DNA of 64,000 nucleotides from Beijerinckia indica subsp. indica ATCC 9039 (GTDB lineage Bacteria > Pseudomonadota > Alphaproteobacteria > Rhizobiales > Beijerinckiaceae), in NCBI RefSeq assembly GCF_000019845.1, contig NC_010581.1, forward strand, positions 3,851,501 through 3,915,500. Reading direction: 5' to 3'. A program made the translations under genes and the position numbers. Numbering within the stretch: the first letter of the stretch is position 1; each line of letters begins with the position of its first letter. The notes under the pieces are model-generated. The model searched no databases, was not told where the DNA came from, and saw only the letters and a program-made list of their open reading frames with translations. Positions 1-8,202 of the stretch are shown piece after piece.

Positions 1-1037
1 CTTTGCTTGAGCGCCGTGGCAACGGCAGGCGCCGTCCTCGGCGCGATGATCACGGCGCCGATCAATTCGCCCTGGTGATGAACCGGCATGACATTATCGG
101 CGTCGATGCCATATTCGGCACTGACGGAAAGATCGAAACTCCTACCATCGCCTTTCGGTCGCAACAGAGGCCTTTCGGCATTGAGGGACGCACTCAGCCG
201 TTCTCCATGCGTGGCGCGCAAGGCGAGAAGACGTGGGGCCTGTTCATCAGTAGAAAGTACTTTGCCGAAACGATCGACAATGACGACACCATCGCTCCAG
301 GAGCCGCGTGTCATCTGCGCGCTATATTCGAGCAACTTGCGGCGCTCGATCTCGAAATGGACCGTCAGCACCGTCTCGATCCGCCGGGCCACCATCACCG
401 CAAAAGCAAGATGCTGCTGCTGAAAGGTACATTTGCGACCCGACATATCGACCAGGCCCAAAATTTCGCCGCTCAGCGGATGCCGCACCGGCGAACCGAC
501 GCAGGTCCAGTTCTTGGTGAGCGAACAGAAATGTTCCGGTCCATAGATGAGGACGGGACGATGCGAGGCGAGCGTCGTGCCGATGCCATTCGTGCCGGCC
601 TTGTTTTCACTCCAGTCGGCACCGACAACGAGATTGATATCGTGCCCGGCGTCGATCGTCTTGGTATCACCGATAGCCCGCAGAATGACGCCATCGACAT
701 CCGTCAAAAGCAACATGGAGCCGGTCCCCTCGAAAAGCGTGTTGGCTTCTTCGAGAATGTCCGAGGCGGCATTCAAAAGGACTTTGCTGCCGCGCAGACG
801 TCGCTCGAACTCCACAGTCTCGAGGATGGCGCAAGAACCCGGCCGCTGAGGATCGATGCCGATCGCGGAACAGCGCTTCCAGGAATTGGCGACAATGTCG
901 CGTACCTGCGGTTCTTCGGCCTCGGCAGTCAGATAATCCTCCCAGGCACGCATGATGAGATGTTCTGAGGCGGGGCTGATCTCACCGGCCCATTGTTCCG
1001 GCCCAGTCTGCTTGTTACTCTTGCCGAGAATGACCAC
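1..1037 (-). CDS. prmR: Sigma-54-dependent activator of the propane monooxygenase operon, AcoR type (3' part outside window)
   Basis: The reading frame is open from a GTG at 1037 to the window edge, so about 345 N-terminal residues are seen. The translation has the GAF-type sensing region of AcoR-like enhancer-binding proteins, with NSWKRC near residue 50 and the NKAGTNGIGT and TCVGSPVRHP signatures further on. The AAA+ and helix-turn-helix domains must lie beyond base 1. AcoR-type proteins sense a ligand and activate RNA polymerase with sigma-54. The GTG has AAGGAG eight bases upstream; an in-frame ATG at 1070 is an alternative start with a weaker ribosome site. It is the last gene of the monooxygenase operon and the operon has a clear sigma-54 promoter, which makes it the probable activator. 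The ligand is not known from sequence. Confidence 0.85.
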   Translation of the reverse strand, partial: MVILGKSNKQTGPEQWAGEISPASEHLIMRAWEDYLTAEAEEPQVRDIVANSWKRCSAIGIDPQRPGSCAILETVEFERRLRGSKVLLNAASDILEEANTLFEGTGSMLLLTDVDGVILRAIGDTKTIDAGHDINLVVGADWSENKAGTNGIGTTLASHRPVLIYGPEHFCSLTKNWTCVGSPVRHPLSGEILGLVDMSGRKCTFQQQHLAFAVMVARRIETVLTVHFEIERRKLLEYSAQMTRGSWSDGVVIVDRFGKVLSTDEQAPRLLALRATHGERLSASLNAERPLLRPKGDGRSFDLSVSAEYGIDADNVMPVHHQGELIGAVIIAPRTAPAVATALKQ

Positions 1038-1289
1038 GTTGGACGCTCCTTGCGACAATTGTTTCCTCATGCGCCTTGTTTTTATTAAGGATTTCCGATC
1101 TTTACGCGGACTATCCCTATTCTAGGCAGCGTCCACAATAGGCCATTGACAAGAGGCTCCACAATCCTTGTTTTCATCCCCGCTTTTCGCATGCGCGGGA
1201 GAGAGCGGCCTGACCACCCTATTCCCGCGAAAATACTCGTCTTTCTTTGATTTCGATCCTCTTCGATCGTCCTTCCTCTCGGAGCGGCC

Positions 1290-2933
1290 TCAGGCGCGGC
1301 CGAGCAATTCCCCTCCTCCACCGCGCGCGGGGCCCGCGGTTGGATCGACGAATTCCGGCTTGTCGATGATCAGCGAATTGGTGCCGAGGATCATCTTGGC
1401 CGAGGAGGTTGCATTGCGCACCGAGGTGATCGTGACACGCACGGGGTCGATGATACCCGCCTCGAACATATCGACGAATTTATTGGTGCGGGCGTCAAAA
1501 CCCGTGCCCTTGGGGGCTTGACGGACGGTCTCCACCACCAAAATGGGATCACGGCCAGCATTTTCCGCGATTTGCGCCAACGGGCGGCGCATGGCCGAGC
1601 GGAACAATTCAAGCCCTTTCAAGACGGACGGTTCGGTCTTGCCATTGGCTTTCGGCGCGAGCTGGGAGGCGAGCTGAACCAAAGTGGTCCCGCCCCCTGA
1701 AACAATGCCATCCCGCAGAGCAGCCCGCCCCGCACAGAGCGCATCATCAAACAATTGGACGCGGCGGCGACGTTCGGCGGGCGTCGCGCCGCCAGCCAGA
1801 ATCCGCACCGTGCCAGAGGTCATTTTCGACATGCGCTCATCGAGTTTGTCGCGTTCGACATTTTGCGGCGCTTGATCCAGCTGTTGTTGGATCTGCGCGC
1901 GGCGCGCCACGACGGCCTCAGGCGATCCGTGCCCCTTGAGGATCATCGTTTCGAATTGGGAGACGATGACCTTTTCGGCACGGCCAAGATCCTCGAGGCG
2001 CGTTTGCGCCAGGCTATGGCCGAGATCACCGGAGATCACGCGGCCACCGGTCAGAATGCCGATATCCTCCATCATCGCTTTGCGCCAATGACCGAAATCC
2101 GGCGGATTGACCACGACGAAACGGCCGCGTCCCTTGGTCTGTGTCGCAAGCAAACCGACGAGCACCGTCGCATCCACTTCCTCGGCCAGAATAAGGAGGC
2201 AAGCATCCTTCGCAACAAGGGTGTCAACGAGGGAAGCAATCTCCTCGAACCGTCTGATCTTCTGATCCGTCAAGAAAATATAGGCGTCGTTGAGCACGGC
2301 CCGCATGGTCGGAACATCGGTGATCATATGGTGGGAGACATAACCGCGATCAAAGGTAAAGCCTTCGAGGATCTCAAGTGTATCACGCCAATCAGGACCA
2401 TCCTCGACAGTGATGAGCCCCTCACTGCCCACCGCTTCCAGAGCCTTCGCCGACAAATCGCCAACAATGCGATCATTGCCCGCAATGGTGGTGATGCAGC
2501 GTAATTCGCGCCCGCCAGAAAGCGGCCTGGCCTCCGCAACCAGTGCCTCGATCATCGCTTCCTCGGCTTCGTCGAGTCCCTGGATGAGATCAACCGCCAC
2601 GGCTCCCCCCGAGGCCAGAAGGCCGACGCCCTCCTGGATCAGCGCATTGGCAAGAACAACCGCGGTGGTCGTGCCATCACCCGCGACCGTCTCGGTCTGT
2701 TTCGAGACTTGCCGGACGACCTGCGCGCCAAGATTTTCAAAGCGGCACGGAAGCTCGATCTCCTCCGCGATGCTGACCCCGTCGCGCGATATGATCGGCG
2801 CGCCGACCGGTCGATCAATGATCGCATTCAAGCCACGCGGGCCCAGCGTGCCGCCCACGGCGGCCGTGAGTTTACCTACGCCCTGCGCCAAAGCAGCGCG
2901 TGCTTCAGCCCCATGCAACATCAGCTTGACCAT
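1290..2933 (-). CDS. prmG: GroEL-like chaperonin of the monooxygenase operon
   Basis: A 547-residue group I chaperonin, expected to help fold or assemble the di-iron hydroxylase. GDGTTTA lies at residues 85-91, where GroEL has its ATP-binding loop, and the N-terminal LGPRG and DGVSIAEEI motifs are present. The usual Gly-Met-rich tail is missing; the protein ends in GGGGELLGRA. There is no groES beside it, so it is a specialised paralogue, not the housekeeping GroEL. The ATG at 2933 has GGGAGG five bases upstream and is preferred over an in-frame start at 2975. Monooxygenase clusters of the mimABCD and prmABCD kind carry such a gene, which supports the role. Confidence 0.92.
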   Translation of the reverse strand: MVKLMLHGAEARAALAQGVGKLTAAVGGTLGPRGLNAIIDRPVGAPIISRDGVSIAEEIELPCRFENLGAQVVRQVSKQTETVAGDGTTTAVVLANALIQEGVGLLASGGAVAVDLIQGLDEAEEAMIEALVAEARPLSGGRELRCITTIAGNDRIVGDLSAKALEAVGSEGLITVEDGPDWRDTLEILEGFTFDRGYVSHHMITDVPTMRAVLNDAYIFLTDQKIRRFEEIASLVDTLVAKDACLLILAEEVDATVLVGLLATQTKGRGRFVVVNPPDFGHWRKAMMEDIGILTGGRVISGDLGHSLAQTRLEDLGRAEKVIVSQFETMILKGHGSPEAVVARRAQIQQQLDQAPQNVERDKLDERMSKMTSGTVRILAGGATPAERRRRVQLFDDALCAGRAALRDGIVSGGGTTLVQLASQLAPKANGKTEPSVLKGLELFRSAMRRPLAQIAENAGRDPILVVETVRQAPKGTGFDARTNKFVDMFEAGIIDPVRVTITSVRNATSSAKMILGTNSLIIDKPEFVDPTAGPARGGGGELLGRA

Positions 2934-3045
2934 GTTCCCTCCCGAATTTTTGATCGAATTTTCGATCATTGTCATTATTAATTGTTGTCGTTATGGCAAA
3001 GGTCATCTGGAACAATCGAATACGCTGATTTCGCTCCAGAGGGAT

Positions 3046-3077
3046 CGTGGTGACACGAGAAACCCCTTGTCACCACG
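3046..3077 (-). other. Hairpin between prmD and prmG
   Basis: A perfect 10-base inverted repeat (3046-3055 and 3068-3077, arms CGTGGTGACA and TGTCACCACG, loop of 12) lies in the 224-base gap between prmD and prmG. There is no U-run after it on the transcribed strand. It could be an mRNA processing or stability element, or a weak attenuator that lowers chaperonin output relative to the enzyme. The structure is seen; the role is inferred. Confidence 0.5.
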
Positions 3078-3157
3078 CCTGTCCTTTCTCTGTCGATCCA
3101 CGCCGATCTGTTTATCGCTGTGTATCCGTCGAAATGGCCAGGTGAGAAGGCCGACGA

Positions 3158-3514
3158 TTACATATATTCGACAGCTTCGTCCATATCTCCAAAAAGGACG
3201 ACAGTATCTTCGTCGATCATCACCATCGCGCCATAATGAGTCGAGGTGGAAATCTCGAACAAATGCGGCGTCATTTCGCGCCCGAGGGCCTCGCTGATCT
3301 CTTTCATGTCGAAAGTGATCTTGCCCTCACCATCAATACGGATCATCGCCGGCAGATAAGTGACCTTGATACCAGGCTTGGTTTCCATCACCTCGGCGAT
3401 GCAACGGGCCTCGACACTGTCGTTCATCGTGACACCGCATTGATGCGAGATCGTTCCTTCGAAGGTGATCTCGTCCATGGACTTGAAAATATTATCGTGA
3501 TGGCTGGCGCTCAT
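3158..3514 (-). CDS. prmD: Propane monooxygenase coupling/regulatory protein
   Basis: A 118-residue protein of the MmoB/DmpM coupling-protein family. These small cofactor-free proteins bind the di-iron hydroxylase and tune oxygen activation and electron transfer. The length, the position after the small hydroxylase subunit, and the alternating acidic and hydrophobic segments with TYLPAMIRIDGEG and EISEALGREM fit the family. The ATG at 3514 has a GAGAGGG ribosome site and is preferred to the longer frame starting at 3607, whose extra residues have no family character. It lies 193 bases downstream of prmC. Confidence 0.88.
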   Translation of the reverse strand: MSASHHDNIFKSMDEITFEGTISHQCGVTMNDSVEARCIAEVMETKPGIKVTYLPAMIRIDGEGKITFDMKEISEALGREMTPHLFEISTSTHYGAMVMIDEDTVVLFGDMDEAVEYM

Positions 3515-3707
3515 ACTTCCCTCTCCTTGAAACGCGACATGCATCAACCCCAAAAGCGGGCAACGCTTGCGGTCAAATGTTGATGTATTTCCGAAATCGA
3601 AGAACATGACATTGGCCTCCTTTTAGGCCTGTTCTTAAACATCATGCTCCGTGTCGTGCCGGGCATGACGCGATCACGTTTGAAAATCATCACGCCCGGG
3701 CTCCAGA

Positions 3708-4793
3708 TTAAGCGCGGGACAGCGGCGCGATGCCGATGGCGCTGGTGATGCTGTCGATCCGGGCGAGCTGCTTTTCGAGGACATCGGCGAATTGCGCGCG
3801 CTTGTTGATCGGCTGCGACCAGATCGGTTGCAATTGCCGCGCGGCGGCGAGCGCTCGGCCGCCATGGGCCGTGAGCCAGCTTTGGAAAATCGCGCGATTT
3901 TCGGTGCCATAGGTCTCGTCATTGGCGAGCACGGTCAGAAGCTCGACCGTATTAGCGAGATTGCGCTCGTAATCGGCCTCGCCGGCAGCGATCACTGAAG
4001 GCGTCATGAAATCATTCTGGGCGGCGGCATCCTGCATGACGAAGCCGCTGCGGAACAATTCGCCGATCAGGGGCTCGATGCACACATTGGTCGCGAAATA
4101 TTGCTCGAGATAATCATTGGTCCCCATGACATATTCGACCGCCTCGCGGGTCTTCTGCCAGAGTTCGTCCTCCAGCCAATGTTTCTTGCCCGCCGCCGGA
4201 TCGAATTCTGGAATGTCGAGAGCGATCTCGCCAAGATAGAGCGTGATGTCCTGCGACATGCGCAACTTGTAGGAGCTGTTCGTCAACAGCGCATTATTGA
4301 TCATCTGAGTATAGCCGAGGCGCTGCGCATGCATCAACGAAATGCCGAGGCCATATTCGAGATGCTTGAAGGCACCGACATGATCCTGCAGGATCTTGAC
4401 CCATTGTTTGTCAATGCGGCTCGCCGCACCGGAACGACGACCGTTCTGGATGACATTTTCGAGCGCGCCGACAATGGTCGCTTGACGCTGATAATGAGTG
4501 CGTTCCCATTCCTGGTCGGGAGCACGGAACAGATGCCAGTTGGAGCTCTTGATCTTCGTCCAATCCTTGCTATAGCCCGGATCGCCATTGGCGAAGGAAA
4601 TGATCCAGTTCTGGGCAAGATAACGCTCGGGATCGGGCTGGACGTCGACCGTCACATCCTCGTAATGGGTCGCTTTACGCCCCTTCGGCTCGTAATAATT
4701 ATATTTCCGGCTGTCGGAGCTCGGAAAGATTTTGGCGCCGGCGGCGCCGGAATAGGCTTCGGCCTCCGGCTCGAGCGTGACATGTTCGTTCAT
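3708..4793 (-). CDS. prmC: Propane monooxygenase hydroxylase small (beta) subunit
   Basis: A 361-residue beta subunit of a soluble di-iron monooxygenase. It belongs to the ferritin-like fold family but carries no iron; it packs against the large subunit to form the (alpha-beta)2 hydroxylase core. The central helical region (KHLEYGLGISLMHAQRLG, then the segment ending in MTPSVIAAGE) is typical. The start ATG at 4793 has AGGAAGGAAA just upstream. Lying downstream of prmB, it keeps the A-B-C-D order of actinobacterial and Methylocella propane monooxygenases and differs from the soluble methane monooxygenase order mmoXYBZDC. Confidence 0.92.
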   Translation of the reverse strand: MNEHVTLEPEAEAYSGAAGAKIFPSSDSRKYNYYEPKGRKATHYEDVTVDVQPDPERYLAQNWIISFANGDPGYSKDWTKIKSSNWHLFRAPDQEWERTHYQRQATIVGALENVIQNGRRSGAASRIDKQWVKILQDHVGAFKHLEYGLGISLMHAQRLGYTQMINNALLTNSSYKLRMSQDITLYLGEIALDIPEFDPAAGKKHWLEDELWQKTREAVEYVMGTNDYLEQYFATNVCIEPLIGELFRSGFVMQDAAAQNDFMTPSVIAAGEADYERNLANTVELLTVLANDETYGTENRAIFQSWLTAHGGRALAAARQLQPIWSQPINKRAQFADVLEKQLARIDSITSAIGIAPLSRA

Positions 4794-4856
4794 GACGTTT
4801 CCTTCCTGAATTCTTGCCTAAATTCTTGCCTATGGTTCAGCCGCGCATTCGTGACA

Positions 4857-5915
4857 TCAATTCGTGGCGGGCGTGAATTTGTCGAAATAAATCCGCTCGG
4901 GTTCGACACCCGCAACCTGCAGGACCGGGATCGCGGCATCGATCAAAGGTGCCGGACCGCATGCATAGGCATCGGCGCCATCCGCCAGATCCTCACTCTG
5001 CAGTGAACGTTGCAGGACTTCATGAATGAACCCCCGCTCGCCACTCCATTGCGCATCATCGTCAGCCGCCGAAAGCGCCGGCACGAAGCGGAAATCCGGT
5101 AATTGTTTCGCAAGCGCCTCGAAACGTTCCGTCCAGAACAGATCGGCCTGAGTCCGCGCGCCGTAGAACAGGCGGATCTTGCGTTCCGGCGCCTCCGCGA
5201 TCTGATCGTTCAGGATCGACAGAAGCGGCGCGAGGCCGGAACCGCCGCCGATCAGCAGCAGGGGTTTATCCTCGCGGTGTTCGCGGCGGAAACAGGTGCC
5301 GTAAGGCCCACTGACGATGACCTCCGCGCCAACCTTCAACTCGCCATCAAGACGCGAGGAGAAGCGTCCGCCATTATAGCATTTGATGATGAATTCGAGT
5401 TTCGATGGATCGCTCGGCGCGCTGCCCATCGAATAAGACCGCGTCAGCGAGCCATCGGGCAGGGTGATATCGGCATATTGCCCGGCGAAAAATGTCATCG
5501 GCTTGTCTAGGGACAAAACCAGACGCCGAATATCATGCGTCAGGGCATCCACCTGTTCGACCTTGGCATTAAATTCGCGCACCGCGATTGAATGCGAGAG
5601 CAATTCCTCATCGAACATGAGGAGCTCGATCTCGAGATCGCTATAGGCGAGCGTCCGGCACAACAGGACATGATTACTGTCCCGTTCCGAATCCGGCAGA
5701 GCGAAGGTGGAATATTTCAGCATTTCCGCGTCGCCGTCGAGCAGAACGGCCTTGCAGGCAGAGCATTGCCCTTCCTTGCAGCCGTGGATCAAGGCGACTC
5801 CCTGCCGGAAACCGGCATTGAGAATGGTCTCACCTTCATAAACACCAAATTCCGTGCCGGTCGGCTGTAACCGCACTGTATGTTGCGGCTTGCTCGTATC
5901 GGGCTTGGTAACCAC
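4857..5915 (-). CDS. prmB: Propane monooxygenase NADH reductase (2Fe-2S, FAD)
   Basis: A 352-residue reductase that passes electrons from NADH through FAD and a plant-type 2Fe-2S cluster to the hydroxylase. The cluster ligands are visible as Cys46, Cys51, Cys54 and Cys86 (CKEGQCSAC, then LLCRTLA). The flavin motif RSYSMGS and the nucleotide motif LLIGGGSGLAPLL follow, giving the order ferredoxin, FAD, NAD. The start is GTG at 5915 with GGGAGG five bases upstream. It lies 163 bases after prmA in the same operon. Confidence 0.94.
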   Translation of the reverse strand: MVTKPDTSKPQHTVRLQPTGTEFGVYEGETILNAGFRQGVALIHGCKEGQCSACKAVLLDGDAEMLKYSTFALPDSERDSNHVLLCRTLAYSDLEIELLMFDEELLSHSIAVREFNAKVEQVDALTHDIRRLVLSLDKPMTFFAGQYADITLPDGSLTRSYSMGSAPSDPSKLEFIIKCYNGGRFSSRLDGELKVGAEVIVSGPYGTCFRREHREDKPLLLIGGGSGLAPLLSILNDQIAEAPERKIRLFYGARTQADLFWTERFEALAKQLPDFRFVPALSAADDDAQWSGERGFIHEVLQRSLQSEDLADGADAYACGPAPLIDAAIPVLQVAGVEPERIYFDKFTPATN

Positions 5916-6078
5916 AAGAGCCTCCCTGATCTTTGTCTTGTTTGACTGTTGCCAGGATCACGACGAAAGAGCCGTCGCGATCATCAATGAGGTTGGAGGC
6001 TGGAACATCGGAGGGTTTGGATGTCCCAGCCTCCTCGTCGCGGCCGTCACTCTGGCCAGCGATCACTCGAGCCGACGA

Positions 6079-7737
6079 TCAGACGCGGCGAATGGTGACA
6101 CCCTTGCGATATTCGGCGAGATGTTTCTCGCGATCGGCGGGCGAAAGCTCGCGCAAGGTTTTGAGCGGCGCCTTGATCGTGTTGCCGCGCACATGATCGA
6201 GCGTCCACAGATCCTTTTCGTCAAGGGAAAGATGCGGCTGCGCGATCAGGGTTTTGCCATCGGCGCGGACAAAGCCCATGTCCTTGATCGCATCGGCGAC
6301 ATCCCAGCCATCATAGAGTTCTTCCCATTGACGGCGGCCGCTGAAGCGACCCATGGCCGGCGTCGAACGGCCCTTGTATTCGCCCGAGAAGGCTTCCTTA
6401 TGCGTCCAGCGGTCGACTTCGCTGCCATAAGTGTAGAGCTGGCCATCGACTTCATCGACCTTGATCTGATCACGGATGACGCAAGGCACGAGATTGGACC
6501 AACAACGATGCGGATAGACATATCCGGTATCAGCAAAGGTGATCGGAATGCTGCCGGGCTTCGACAATTTGCGATAGTTCTCCCACCACGCGCCATATTC
6601 ATTGTACCAGCCCGGATATTTATATTCGAACCAGTCGAAGTCACGCTCGTCGAGCGGATCGATGCGCCAGAAATTGGCCCACCAGCCGGCCGAGAAGAAT
6701 TGCGCGACCTTATGGACATAACCATTCTTGGTGATGTCTTCCCAGGCCTGATGCACATCATCATGATGGATCTTGATCCCGTATTTTTCGAGCGGGAGCA
6801 TGTAGGTGCGATAGTAATCCTCATAGATCCAGCGATGCCAGAGCTCGGCGTAGGATTCCTTCTTCTTGTCGCGGTTCTTCGTCCCATATTCGATGATCGT
6901 TCCAACCGCCGCATCGACAATCGCGTGATTCTGCCAGAAGGCATAACGGATATCGCGCTCGAGCAGCAGATGATTATCAGGATTGTTGAGGATCGACATC
7001 AAAAGCGAATGGCCGTTGCCGATGTGCCGCGATTCATCCGATTGCACGGAAAGGAAGACGGTCGGCAGGGCATAGTCACCATTGCGCGCGGCTTCGGACG
7101 GCATGGCCACGAACAAAGTGTTCGTGAAGGCCGTCTCAGCCACCACTTGCAGATACACATTCGCGGCGGTGATCGCATCGCCCGTGATGAAGGCCTCACC
7201 GAACTGGCGGCCAATCGTGGTCGCATAGCATTTACCGAAAGCCTTTTCGGTAATGTCGAAGCCAGCCGGATCGATGTAGTTTTCCATGTACCACTTCTTC
7301 AGATTCATCTGAATCGTGGAATGACGGAATTCGTCGACCATTTGCATGGTGAAGCCGGTACGCAGATCATCGCCCGGCGCAAGACGGCCAAGCATGGCCA
7401 TGGACCGCGCGGCAGAAATTTCCGGGAAGGGGATGATGGCCAGAAACAGCTTCATCCATTCGACCCAACGCTGCTCCACATTGCGGAACATATCGCCGCG
7501 CAGAGCCGCGTCGAGCGCGCCATAGACGCGATTGTCCTTTTCCTCCTGCATCGGGAAATAGGAGCGCAGGACCTGTTTCATCGGGTCCTTAGGCTGTTTG
7601 GAAATTTTGTAATCGGTCGGAAAGGTCATCGCTTCCTGAACATAGGAAGGCGTCCATCCGAGATCAGAAATGCGCCGTGTCGCTTCGGCGATCGGCATAC
7701 CTTTCTGCTGGGTTATGCTTGTCAGGGATACAGCCAT
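6079..7737 (-). CDS. prmA: Propane monooxygenase hydroxylase large (alpha) subunit, di-iron
   Basis: A 552-residue catalytic subunit of a group V soluble di-iron monooxygenase, hydroxylating short alkanes such as propane. Six iron ligands are visible: Glu106, Glu136, His139 (EFRH), Glu201, Glu235 and His238 (ESRH). Each sits exactly eight residues before the ligands of methane monooxygenase MmoX (114, 144, 147, 209, 243, 246). The active-site Cys151 of MmoX corresponds to Gln143 here, and the conserved Thr213 to Thr205. The Gln argues for a propane-type and against a methane-type enzyme. The start ATG at 7737 has GGGAGGA eight bases upstream, so the extra residues from 7767 are left out. It is the first gene behind the sigma-54 promoter at 7929-7944. 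Substrate choice is inferred from the family and operon order. Confidence 0.94.
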   Translation of the reverse strand: MAVSLTSITQQKGMPIAEATRRISDLGWTPSYVQEAMTFPTDYKISKQPKDPMKQVLRSYFPMQEEKDNRVYGALDAALRGDMFRNVEQRWVEWMKLFLAIIPFPEISAARSMAMLGRLAPGDDLRTGFTMQMVDEFRHSTIQMNLKKWYMENYIDPAGFDITEKAFGKCYATTIGRQFGEAFITGDAITAANVYLQVVAETAFTNTLFVAMPSEAARNGDYALPTVFLSVQSDESRHIGNGHSLLMSILNNPDNHLLLERDIRYAFWQNHAIVDAAVGTIIEYGTKNRDKKKESYAELWHRWIYEDYYRTYMLPLEKYGIKIHHDDVHQAWEDITKNGYVHKVAQFFSAGWWANFWRIDPLDERDFDWFEYKYPGWYNEYGAWWENYRKLSKPGSIPITFADTGYVYPHRCWSNLVPCVIRDQIKVDEVDGQLYTYGSEVDRWTHKEAFSGEYKGRSTPAMGRFSGRRQWEELYDGWDVADAIKDMGFVRADGKTLIAQPHLSLDEKDLWTLDHVRGNTIKAPLKTLRELSPADREKHLAEYRKGVTIRRV

Positions 7738-7928
7738 TCTCCAGTTCCTCCCATAGGTCACGCGCAATGAATGCGTGATCGGTCTTCAGTCGGGAGCGAC
7801 TTGTGTGGCCCTGCACCCTCTCCTTCCCCACCTTCCCCGGATGTGTTCGATCCTATCAGGACCCACGACAGGGGAAGATTGTGAAGGAAAGGATGCCACC
7901 AGGCGGTCGCGCTCCTCATATCCCTTTG

Positions 7929-7944
7929 GGCAACCCCTGTGCCA
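7929..7944 (-). promoter_or_regulatory. Sigma-54 (-24/-12) promoter of the prm operon
   Basis: On the minus strand 7944-7929 reads TGGCACAGGGGTTGCC. The consensus is TGGCACG-N4-TTGCA, so both the GG and GC dinucleotides and their spacing fit. It lies about 190 bases before prmA. The operon ends in an AcoR-type activator that needs sigma-54, so promoter and regulator agree. Confidence 0.88.
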
Positions 7945-8019
7945 GATCAACTTAAATTGAATTTTCAAATGCTTAGACAATTTCGCCAGAAACGCTCGCG
8001 GTGTCTGCGGCTGTTTCAC

Positions 8020-8036
8020 TGTTGCGATCCGCGACA
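8020..8036. promoter_or_regulatory. Candidate activator-binding palindrome upstream of the prm promoter
   Basis: An imperfect palindrome, TGTTGCGATCCGCGACA on the plus strand, lies about 75-90 bases upstream of the -24 element, where enhancer-binding proteins usually sit. The half sites are TGT-N-GC and GC-N-ACA types. It is a plausible PrmR site, but only one clear copy is seen, while such activators usually bind two. Confidence 0.35.
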
Positions 8037-8202
8037 GCACGCTACACTCGATCAGAAGGGCATCATTGCGCGACGCTCACGCCGGACGCTCAAAGTGAAT
8101 CGCTCCGATGCTTTCGATTTTTCGTCGGATCGATCCCAAAAAGTGTTATCCAGATCGGATCTGATGCTCTCGCCGCCCGGCGTGTGGCGGTAACCTGAAA
8201 CA

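Noticed and set aside
3-968. Long plus-strand open frame of 321 codons at the left edge
   Set aside because: It is exactly antisense to prmR. The minus-strand translation has clear AcoR-type motifs, while this one has none.
5854-7770. Plus-strand frame of 638 codons opposite prmA
   Set aside because: A shadow frame due to codon bias; prmA on the other strand has all six iron ligands.
8107-8169. Rhizobiales-type palindromic repeat before hemW
   Set aside because: GATGC occurs twice, but in the same direction, and no stable inverted arms could be drawn.
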